Positions 8,681 through 15,024 of a DNA stretch of 64,000 bases are shown here, piece by piece. This DNA is from CAWELS01 sp964468205. GTDB taxonomy: Bacteria; Acidobacteriota; Terriglobia; Bryobacterales; Bryobacteraceae. The notes under the pieces are model-generated. The model had not been told where the DNA came from. It made no database searches and saw nothing but the letters and a program-made list of their open reading frames with translations. Location of the stretch: assembly GCA_964468205.1 (NCBI GenBank), contig CAYXVG010000004.1, forward strand, positions 62,001 through 126,000. The letters are read 5' to 3'. Both the position numbers and the translations under genes were made by a program. The first letter of the stretch is position 1, and each line of letters begins with the position of its first letter.

Positions 8681-8917
8681 TCAGAAGCTGTCGATGGTGT
8701 CTCCGCGGTCGACCCCCTTGTGACGGGAGACGGCGCGGAGGATCGAATTGAGGGTTCCCACCCGGAGAGTCCGGTGTGCGGGCACGGCGATTCTATGAGG
8801 CGAAGGCTCTGATGTTTCGAGAATGATCTGGCTTGCCCGCTGGTGAACCGTCTGGAAACCCCATCGCCGGCCGAGGCGCTCTGCTAATTCGGCGCCTAAA
8901 TCGCGGAGTGTCCTCAT
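8681..8917 (-). CDS. hicA: HicA-family mRNA interferase toxin
   Basis: A 78-residue protein. The second half carries the HicA signature HRIAVPAHRTLRVGTLNSIL, ending with a short charged tail. HicA toxins are small double-stranded RNA-binding-fold proteins that cut mRNA and are neutralised by HicB. The usual catalytic histidine of a 'G-S-H' turn is replaced: the protein has HQRASQIILE where many relatives have GSH, so activity is doubtful. The ATG overlaps the stop of the HicB remnant (ATGA at 8914-8917), the gene order of the HicB-HicA type. Only the antitoxin's last part survives. Confidence 0.7.
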   Translation of the reverse strand: MRTLRDLGAELAERLGRRWGFQTVHQRASQIILETSEPSPHRIAVPAHRTLRVGTLNSILRAVSRHKGVDRGDTIDSF

Positions 8918-9057
8918 AGCGGTGCAAGCACCTCGTCGCGGACAAGGTGCAGGCGAACCCGCTCGGGAATGGCGCCATCAAAGAAATAGGCCCGAACGGC
9001 TTCGCGAACGAAGCGGCGAAGTTCTTCCCAGGCGCCGGCTTGCGTGAAAATGTCGAG
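8914..9057 (-). pseudogene. hicB: HicB-family antitoxin, only C-terminal ~47 residues left
   Basis: Minus-strand translation just before hicA gives DIFTQAGAWEELRRFVREAV, then DGAIPERVRLHLVRDEVLAPL and a TGA. This is the second half of the HicB/UPF0150 fold with its typical RLH-x-VRDE end. The N-terminal half with the 'EGGY-x-A' strand is absent: codons upstream of about 9057 do not resemble the family, and no start codon lies in frame close by. It looks like a truncated gene whose coupling to hicA is preserved. Confidence 0.7.
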
Positions 9058-9201
9058 CCTCTGCGCTGAACGACGGAGTTCGCCAGGTCTTTTCTGGGCG
9101 CATCCGGCCGAATGCCGGACCGGACTCTGGCCTTCGCCCCGAGCCCTTCAGCGTGTCTCGGCCTTCCGGTGACGATCCGTTGCGGGCGGTTGCTTTGCGG
9201 G

Positions 9202-10314
9202 TTAGTGCAGATCTGCGAGAGAATAACTTGTGCTGCGGCCCCCTTCGGGATTGCGTACGAGGACGCCACGATCAATGAGGGCGAGAATATCCCGATAAGC
9301 CGTGTCCTGCGAACACTTGGCCAGCGCGGCGTATCTCGAGGTAGTGAGCTTGCCCTCGAATCCATCAAGCAAACGGTTGGCCACAAGCCGCTGCCGTTCG
9401 TTCATCTGAACGTCCTTGATCCGTTCCCAAAACCGCGCCTTGTACAGAATGGCTCCCAGTGTTGTCTGTGCCCCGTCGATCGCACGCCCGAGGCGCCCCA
9501 GAAACCAGTTCATCCACGGCGTGATGTCCATTGTCCCCTTCTGCGTTCGCTCCAGGATGTTGTAGTAGGCGTTCCTTTCCTGAAGGATTTGTGCTGACAT
9601 GCTGTAGAACCGCTGGGGACTGTTTTCGGATCGCGCGAGCGTCATGTCTGCAATGGCCCGCGCGATGCGGCCGTTACCGTCATCGAAGGGGTGGATGGTG
9701 ACGAACCAGAGATGGGCTATCGCCGCGTTCAGCAAGAGATCCAAATTCGGAGGCGTCTCGAACCACTCGAGGAAGGTGTGCATTTCGGCATCCACCCGAT
9801 CCGCCGCCGGCGCTTCGAAATGGACGCGCTCTTTGCCGACAGGACCTGAGACGACCTGCATCGGTTCCGTACCGCCTGCACGCCAGGCGCCTGTAGTAAT
9901 CCTTGTCATCCCGCTGCGGCCGGTAGGAAACAGCGCCGCGTGCCATGCGAACAGCCGTTCGGGAGTCAGCGGTTGCTTGTAGTGCCTGGTGGCGTCCAGC
10001 ATCATTTCGACGATGCCTTCGACATTGCGGTCCGCCGGTTTGAGAGCGCCGGCGTCGATGCCCAGCCGGCGCGCTATCGATGAGCGGACCTGCTCCGCAT
10101 CGAGCCTCTCCCCTTCGATCTCGCTGCTCTTAAGAACGTCCGCGGTGAGCGTTTGGAGCACAGCTTCCTGCTGGAGATTGAACCCTAGCGCCTCCATATG
10201 GCCGATGAGGCGGCCCTGCCGATGACGGACGGAAGCCAGGGATTCGGCCAATTCTTCCGTGTCCCAGCGGAACTGGGGCCAGTCTTGAAGCTCGTGAATA
10301 TATAATCTCCGCAT
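9202..10314 (-). CDS. Fic family AMP-transferase-like protein with self-inhibitory helix
   Basis: A complete 370-residue Fic protein. The N-terminal domain (residues 1-90) starts with the DUF4172-type pattern (LQDWPQFRWD) and carries the inhibitory helix motif S-x-x-x-E-G at residues 63-68 (SSEIEG), whose Glu blocks ATP gamma-phosphate. The Fic core motif HPFDDGNGR begins at H208, so all catalytic residues are present. The last 70 residues look like a winged helix-turn-helix. The family transfers AMP to hydroxyl groups of target proteins and is held inactive by the helix until released. Dyad sequences overlap its start codon and promoter, which suggests autoregulation through the C-terminal DNA-binding domain. 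Confidence 0.92.
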   Translation of the reverse strand: MRRLYIHELQDWPQFRWDTEELAESLASVRHRQGRLIGHMEALGFNLQQEAVLQTLTADVLKSSEIEGERLDAEQVRSSIARRLGIDAGALKPADRNVEGIVEMMLDATRHYKQPLTPERLFAWHAALFPTGRSGMTRITTGAWRAGGTEPMQVVSGPVGKERVHFEAPAADRVDAEMHTFLEWFETPPNLDLLLNAAIAHLWFVTIHPFDDGNGRIARAIADMTLARSENSPQRFYSMSAQILQERNAYYNILERTQKGTMDITPWMNWFLGRLGRAIDGAQTTLGAILYKARFWERIKDVQMNERQRLVANRLLDGFEGKLTTSRYAALAKCSQDTAYRDILALIDRGVLVRNPEGGRSTSYSLADLH

Positions 10315-10403
10315 CTCCTGCGGAGATTATACCGCCTAATCTCCGCATCGGGCAAGCTATTCAACGCACTTTTTGCGGAGAATAGGCAACCTATCCTCCG
10401 CAA
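10302..10403 (-). promoter_or_regulatory. Two palindromic operators at the fic promoter/start
   Basis: Five copies of the heptamer CTCCGCA or its complement lie within 100 bases upstream of and across the fic start. A perfect 12-bp inverted repeat (10302-10313 with 10319-10330) encloses the ATG. A second dyad of 14-bp arms with one mismatch lies at 10373-10386 and 10390-10403. A single half site is at 10341-10347. Such an array is what a dimeric regulator would bind; the Fic protein's own winged helix is the best candidate. Confidence 0.7.
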
Positions 10404-10981
10404 TGCCCTATGTGTGGATGTGACGAGTTGGATTCCGAGCGGATCGTCGGCAATCCGGAAGCGACGCACATGAGCCCGTAGTCCCCGAATCTCAAAGCGA
10501 CGCGGAGAGTTAAGCCAAACCATACGGCACATGGAAAAGCGCGCCCCATTGTTAGTGTGAGCGTGACTTCCGAAGCCAAGAAATTTAGGGAGGCGTCCGA
10601 ATTGGTCGCGCACCACGGGGTGGCCACCAGCGGGTAGATACTGCCTTCTCGTGCGAATAAGCTTCCGGGACTACATCCCATCGAAGGCCAGGTGACGAAC
10701 CGCCATCCATCCACCCCCAAAAACGCACTCCCCGCCTCCACCGTTCACACGCATTTCACCCGCCCTAACCCACTCACCCCAAAACACTTTCCTCTTTCTC
10801 CACCCCTCGCCGCTTCTCCGCCCATGGTATAAACATCAACGACGATGACTACCGCGGCTACAATCTCGCAACCGGCCCGGCGCCGCATCGCGCCCCGCCC
10901 CGCGCACGCGCCCGCGAATCGACTTCCCGCCGCGGCGGCCGCCGGATCCCGGTGCATCAGCATCCGCTCCTCCGCCGGACA

Positions 10982-11049
10982 GGGGGTGCCAGTTTGGACC
11001 CTTATCTTCGTGATGATCATTGCAACTAAGGCCCCAAACTGGCACCCCC
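10982..11049. repeat. Long inverted repeat (16-bp arms), left copy
   Basis: Perfect 16-bp arms (core GGGTGCCAGTTTGG, 10982-10997 and 11034-11049) around a 36-base spacer, just downstream of the truncated glycosyltransferase. It can form a stable hairpin and may be a transcription terminator or a REP-like dispersed element. Confidence 0.65.
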
Positions 11050-11069
11050 CGCGGCTCGCCAGCCGCCCC

Positions 11070-11494
11070 CTACCGCCGCTCCGCCGCCAGTTTGAAAACC
11101 GTCCAGATGATCTTCACGCCCGCCTGAATCGAAGCCCGCAGGTTGGCCGACACCTTCCCCTCCCCGGCGCGGCGGTTCCCGTAGGAAACCGGAACCTCGG
11201 CCACTCGCAGGCCATGCTGCAGCGCCCGGATCTGCATCTCGATCGTCCAGCCGTAGTTCCGGTCGCGCATCCCGATCCGCTCGAGCGCCTCGCGCTTGAT
11301 CGCCCGGAACGGGCCCAGGTCCGTGTAGCGATGCCCGTAGATCACGCGGATCAGAAACGTCGCCAGCCAGTTGCCGAACCGCTGGTGAGGCTCAAGCGCC
11401 CCTGGCTCCACCTCGCCCAGCGCCCGCGAACCAATAACCAAGTCGGCGCCGTCCGCGTCTAACTGCTTGAATAGGAGCCGGGCTTCTGCCGGAT
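11070..11494 (-). pseudogene. Glycosyltransferase family 2, 3' fragment (duplicate)
   Basis: Same sequence as the C-terminal 60% of the intact gene at 13095-13811, starting in the middle of the segment before LDADSADLVIGSRALGE. The similarity ends at 11494, exactly at the edge of the long direct repeat. The nucleotide-binding N-terminus (ALNEE and the DNGSTD motif) is missing, so no active enzyme can be made. It differs from the intact copy at one codon (GAC-GGC against GAC-AGC) and one Gln/His position. Confidence 0.9.
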
Positions 11495-11599
11495 TGCTTC
11501 CAGCGAACGTTGCCGGAGGAGGTTCAGCTTGAACTCACCCATCGTACCCGGTGGAGATACAGTAGAATCAAATCACCACTCGGAGGCTGGAGGTAAACC

Positions 11600-11908
11600 G
11601 TGAGCAACCTTGCCGTGATTCTGCTGGTCCGATTTAAGTCACGACTTTCCTTTGAACAGGTCATGAAGGTGGCCGAGGAGCGCATCGGCGAGTTCCGTGC
11701 GCTCGATGGCTTGGAGCAGAAGTACTACTTGCAGGACCCGGAAACCGGCGAGGTCGCGGGACTCTACCTCTGGCGGTCGCCGGCCGACCTGGCCGCGTAC
11801 CGCAACTCCGATCTCAGGGCGTCGATCGCCGAGGCCTATCAGGTCGAAGGCGAACCGCGCATCGAGGTCTACCGCGTCCTCAGAACCCTGCGCGACGAAC
11901 CCGCCTGA
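11600..11908 (+). CDS. YdhR/ABM-like small monooxygenase-fold protein
   Basis: A 102-residue protein with the ferredoxin-like alpha/beta fold pattern of YdhR/antibiotic-biosynthesis-monooxygenase proteins: strand VILLVRF, then LDGLEQKYYLQDPETGEVAGLYLW near residues 35-60, and a closing strand IEVYRVL. Members are small dimers of mostly unknown function. The start is a GTG with a strong site (GGAGG at 11589-11593, six bases away). It lies between the two copies of the long direct repeat, next to a broken DUF5615 gene, so it probably arrived with that segment. Confidence 0.75.
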   Translation: MSNLAVILLVRFKSRLSFEQVMKVAEERIGEFRALDGLEQKYYLQDPETGEVAGLYLWRSPADLAAYRNSDLRASIAEAYQVEGEPRIEVYRVLRTLRDEPA

Positions 11909-11943
11909 CCGGCGAAACACCCCACACCATCACAGTTCCCAAT

Positions 11944-12057
11944 CGGGTCCTTTGCGCCCAGAAGACCTTCATCGAACACCGTATCCGCCTCGTGGCCCAA
12001 ATGGCGCAGGTCGGCCGCCAACTCGCTTGGCAGGTTCTCGTCAATCTTGAACTTCAC
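11944..12057 (-). pseudogene. DUF5615 PIN-like toxin, truncated
   Basis: The first 38 residues (MKFKIDENLPSELAADL, then GHEADTVFDEGLLGAKDP) are the typical start of DUF5615 PIN-like proteins, with the first catalytic-type Asp in 'IDENLP'. After about position 11944 the frame continues with an unrelated tail to a stop at 11869 that overlaps the neighbouring YdhR-like gene. The conserved 'LTLD' strand and remaining acidic residues are missing. Its ATG overlaps the stop of the DUF433 gene (12054-12057), the usual order of this toxin-antitoxin pair. Confidence 0.78.
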
Positions 12058-12290
12058 GATGCCCGGAGCGGTAGCAGGCGCTCCTCATGTGCCAATTCCG
12101 CCGCATACGCCAACGATGCCTGGATGTGCTCCGGCCTGAGCGACGGGTAGCTGGTCAGGATCGCCTCTGTAGTGGAACCCTCGCCAAGGCTGTCAAGGAT
12201 AGCCGTGACCGGAATCCTGGTCCCTCTGGCGCACAGCTCGCCTCCACAGACCTCCGGGTCCCGGCTCAGGTATTTCTGCCAATCCGCCAT
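12054..12290 (-). CDS. DUF433 antitoxin-like DNA-binding protein
   Basis: A 78-residue protein of the DUF433 (VapB-like) family. It has the signature beginning SRDPEVCGGELCARGTRIPV, followed by a helix-turn-helix-like part around 'TEAILTSYPSLRPEHIQASL'. Such proteins are usually encoded just before a DUF5615 PIN-like toxin, exactly as here, and are thought to be antitoxins. A ribosome site AAGGA is seen just before the ATG. The paired toxin is truncated, so this would be an orphan antitoxin. It lies within the segment bracketed by the 1043-bp direct repeats. Confidence 0.82.
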   Translation of the reverse strand: MADWQKYLSRDPEVCGGELCARGTRIPVTAILDSLGEGSTTEAILTSYPSLRPEHIQASLAYAAELAHEERLLPLRAS

Positions 12291-12476
12291 GTCCTTATTG
12301 TACGGAGGAATCGAGAGGCTCTAACACCATACCGGTTGCCGAAGGCGGGCCATCTGGAAATTGGGCCTCCGTCACGTTGAACTTGAAGTATCACGCCCGG
12401 CCATGAGATGTGGTCCGCGATGGCAGATCCTCCCTTACCGCCACAGGGTTTACCGTTCGTGCCGTCTGGTTGGTCG

Positions 12477-13519
12477 AATCCGGAAGCGACGCACATGAGC
12501 CCGTAGTCCCCGAATCTCAAAGCGACGCGGAGAGTTAAGCCAAACCATACGGCACATGGAAAAGCGCGCCCCATTGTTAGTGTGAGCGTGACTTCCGAAG
12601 CCAAGAAATTTAGGGAGGCGTCCGAATTGGTCGCGCACCACGGGGTGGCCACCAGCGGGTAGATACTGCCTTCTCGTGCGAATAAGCTTCCGGGACTACA
12701 TCCCATCGAAGGCCAGGTGACGAACCGCCATCCATCCACCCCCAAAAACGCACTCCCCGCCTCCACCGTTCACACGCATTTCACCCGCCCTAACCCACTC
12801 ACCCCAAAACACTTTCCTCTTTCTCCACCCCTCGCCGCTTCTCCGCCCATGGTATAAACATCAACGACGATGACTACCGCGGCTACAATCTCGCAACCGG
12901 CCCGGCGCCGCATCGCGCCCCGCCCCGCGCACGCGCCCGCGAATCGACTTCCCGCCGCGGCGGCCGCCGGATCCCGGTGCATCAGCATCCGCTCCTCCGC
13001 CGGACAGGGGGTGCCAGTTTGGACCCTTATCTTCGTGATGATCATTGCAACTAAGGCCCCAAACTGGCACCCCCCGCGGCTCGCCAGCCGCCCCCTACCG
13101 CCGCTCCGCCGCCAGTTTGAAAACCGTCCAGATGATCTTCACGCCCGCCTGAATCGAAGCCCGCAGGTTGGCCGACACCTTCCCCTCCCCGGCGCGGCGG
13201 TTCCCGTAGGAAACCGGAACCTCGGCCACTCGCAGGCCATGCTGCAGCGCCCGGATCTGCATCTCGATCGTCCAGCCGTAGTTCCGGTCGCGCATCCCGA
13301 TCCGCTCGAGCGCCTCGCGCTTGATCGCCCGGAACGGGCCCAGGTCCGTGTAGCGATGCCCGTAGATCACGCGGATCAGAAACGTCGCCAGCCAGTTGCC
13401 GAACCGCTGGTGAGGCTCAAGCGCCCCTGGCTCCACCTCGCCCAGCGCCCGCGAACCAATAACCAAGTCGGCGCTGTCCGCGTCTAAATGCTTGAATAGG
13501 AGCCGGGCTTCTGCCGGAT
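12477..13519. repeat. 1043-bp direct repeat, right copy
   Basis: Near-identical partner of 10452-11494. Here the glycosyltransferase reading frame continues past the repeat edge into its complete N-terminal half, so this copy is in its native right-hand context. The 982 bases between the copies (11495-12476) hold the YdhR-like gene and the DUF433/DUF5615 pair. Confidence 0.92.
13007..13074. repeat. Long inverted repeat (16-bp arms), right copy
   Basis: Second copy of the dyad at 10982-11049, carried by the direct repeat (arms 13007-13022 and 13059-13074). It lies 20 bases beyond the stop of the intact glycosyltransferase, where a terminator would be expected. Confidence 0.65.
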
Positions 13520-13811
13520 CCTCTGATCCGTCGGCCTGCATGAAAGCGACCGTGTCGATTTCCGGCGGCAGCGCGGCAATCGCGGCCAGGCACGCCGCTC
13601 CGTAGCCGCGCTGCGGCTCCCGGACCACCGTCGCGCCGGCCGCCCGGGCGATCTCGCCCGTTCGATCGGTGGAGCCGTTGTCGGAGACAATCACAGTATG
13701 AAACAGCCCCGCCGGGATGCTCCGCAGGGTCGCCCCGATCACGGCCTCCTCGTTCAGCGCCGGAATGATCAGCGCTGGGGTCAACCGGGCGGGTCTCTGG
13801 CCGGCATTCAT
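13095..13811 (-). CDS. Glycosyltransferase family 2 (dolichyl-phosphate/undecaprenyl type)
   Basis: A 238-residue GT-A fold glycosyltransferase. N-terminal motifs are PALNEEAVIGATLRSIP and SDNGSTDRT (nucleotide sugar binding); the D-x-D-like acid group is in MQADGSEDP near residue 94. The C-terminal part has DLGPFRAIKREAL and TIEMQIRALQHGL, as in polyprenyl-phosphate sugar transferases. No membrane segments. Its 3' 60% is duplicated upstream (10452-11494). It is divergent from the signal peptidase gene, with about 46 bases between the start codons. Confidence 0.9.
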   Translation of the reverse strand: MNAGQRPARLTPALIIPALNEEAVIGATLRSIPAGLFHTVIVSDNGSTDRTGEIARAAGATVVREPQRGYGAACLAAIAALPPEIDTVAFMQADGSEDPAEARLLFKHLDADSADLVIGSRALGEVEPGALEPHQRFGNWLATFLIRVIYGHRYTDLGPFRAIKREALERIGMRDRNYGWTIEMQIRALQHGLRVAEVPVSYGNRRAGEGKVSANLRASIQAGVKIIWTVFKLAAERR

Positions 13812-13857
13812 GGGTTACGATAGAAAGGTGACGGCGCTCTGGAGCGCCCTGGGAAAC

Positions 13858-14454
13858 ATGGACGAGAAGGTGGTACCGAACGAGGAAGCAACAGGCGAAC
13901 CGGAGGAGCCCCACACTCCCCAACATCGCCGCTCCCGGTGGGCAAGCGCCCTGATATGGACGCGCGATCTGAGTCTGTCCATCCTCATCGCCGTGGTGGT
14001 GATCCTTTTCATCTATCAACCGGTGAAGGTGGAAGGCACCAGCATGATGCCGTCGCTCGTTGACCAGGAACGCATCTTCATCAACAAGTTTATCTACCGC
14101 TTCGGCCTCGGGGAAATCGAGCGCGGGGACATGGTCGTCTTCTGGTTTCCCGGCGATCCCTCGAAATCGTACATCAAACGCGTCATCGGCCTACCCGGCG
14201 ATACGGTGGAAATCCGCGAGGGTAAGGTCTTCGTCAACGAAGCGCTCCTCGAAGAGTGGTACGTTCCCTCCGAATACCGCGACTTCCAGTCGCGCCCCCC
14301 GATGGTGATTCCCAACGATCATTTCTACGTCCTCGGCGACCACCGCAGCTCCTCGAATGACAGCCGGAACTGGGGCCCCGTCGCTCGCAATCAGATCTAC
14401 GGAAAAGCTGTCTTCGTCTACTGGCCCCTGGACAAAATCGGCCCCCTCGAATAA
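13858..14454 (+). CDS. lepB: Signal peptidase I
   Basis: Type I signal peptidase, 198 residues, which cleaves signal peptides at the outer face of the inner membrane. One membrane segment at about residues 37-53, then the catalytic Ser62 in EGTSMMPSL, the general base Lys107 in SYIKRVIGLPGD, and the later box GDHRSSSNDSRNWG. The open frame extends 47 codons further up, into the divergent glycosyltransferase gene. I chose the ATG at 13858 because TGGAG lies upstream and a hydrophilic N-terminus before the helix is usual. An ATG at 13810 is possible. A second anchoring helix, as in E. coli, is absent. Confidence 0.93.
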   Translation: MDEKVVPNEEATGEPEEPHTPQHRRSRWASALIWTRDLSLSILIAVVVILFIYQPVKVEGTSMMPSLVDQERIFINKFIYRFGLGEIERGDMVVFWFPGDPSKSYIKRVIGLPGDTVEIREGKVFVNEALLEEWYVPSEYRDFQSRPPMVIPNDHFYVLGDHRSSSNDSRNWGPVARNQIYGKAVFVYWPLDKIGPLE

Positions 14455-14580
14455 CGCCCCGCCGCCTCGCCCGGCGCCCCGTTTCCGCCGCCACTCCTCC
14501 GGCCGCCGGAAACACGCGCCCGCCGCGCCGCGAACGCTCCACACCGGCCTCCTGCGCGAAACGCTAAACTGGATTCCTTG

Positions 14581-15021
14581 ATGCTCTTCTCATCGGATCC
14601 TCTCCCCGCCGGAACCCCGGCTCCGCCGTTTCGCTGCCCGGACGAGCAGGGCCGCGAAGTCGATCTTGAAGCTCTGCGCGGGAAGAAGGTCGTTCTCGTC
14701 TTCTACCCGGCCGACAACACCCCCACCTGCACCAAGCAGCTCTGCGAGTTGCGCGACGCCTATGGAGAGCTGGAGCAGCGCGGCGCCCTGGTCTTTGGCA
14801 TCAATTCCTTCGGCTCCGGCAGCCACGCCGGCTTCCGGGCGAAGCACAACCTCCCCTACCCGCTGCTCATCGACAAGGGGAAAAGGATCGCCAAGCTCTA
14901 CCGGACGGACGGGCTCGTGGTGGTGAAGCGGACGGTCTACGTGATCGACGAACAGGGCGTCATCCGGTTCGCGAAAAGAGGCAAGCCGCCGGTCGAGGAA
15001 ATCCTCGCCGCGCTGGGGTGA
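14581..15021 (+). CDS. Peroxiredoxin of the BCP/AhpC-TSA type
   Basis: A 146-residue thiol peroxidase. The peroxidatic Cys lies in ADNTPTCTKQLCELRD, followed four residues later by a second Cys in the position of the atypical two-Cys BCP type. VVLVFYP before it and YPLLIDKG after it are typical of the thioredoxin-like fold. It reduces hydrogen and lipid peroxides in the cytoplasm. The ATG at 14581 is preceded by an in-frame TTG that could also start. The next gene begins four bases after the stop, so the two are probably transcribed together. Confidence 0.88.
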   Translation: MLFSSDPLPAGTPAPPFRCPDEQGREVDLEALRGKKVVLVFYPADNTPTCTKQLCELRDAYGELEQRGALVFGINSFGSGSHAGFRAKHNLPYPLLIDKGKRIAKLYRTDGLVVVKRTVYVIDEQGVIRFAKRGKPPVEEILAALG

Positions 15022-15024
15022 AGC

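Larger units (their letters stand above)
10452..11494. repeat. 1043-bp direct repeat, left copy
   Basis: Almost identical to 12477-13519 (offset 2025). I saw two differences, at 11450 and 11463, both near its right end. It covers the 3' part of a glycosyltransferase gene, the dyad element at 10982-11049 and about 600 bases without a recognisable gene (10452-11069). A possible start of a plus-strand frame at 10845 encodes an Ala/Arg-rich peptide that I do not trust. The left copy is the one whose glycosyltransferase is cut. Confidence 0.92.

Noticed and set aside
10391..10741. A minus-strand frame repeated at 12266-12766
   Set aside because: Its repetition comes from the direct repeat; the product has no recognisable family, the two versions differ at the N- or C-terminal side by flanking sequence, and no ribosome site is evident.
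10845..11462. A 205-codon plus-strand frame present in both long repeat copies
   Set aside because: Most of it is antisense of the glycosyltransferase, and duplication explains why it occurs twice; only its first ~45 codons could be a gene start, with no support.
10452..13519. The direct repeats as ends of an insertion sequence
   Set aside because: No transposase frame, no terminal inverted repeats at the edges and no short target duplication; the repeats hold host genes.
13717..13857. N-terminal extension of signal peptidase I
   Set aside because: It overlaps the divergent glycosyltransferase start and has no similarity to the family; ATG 13858 gives normal topology.
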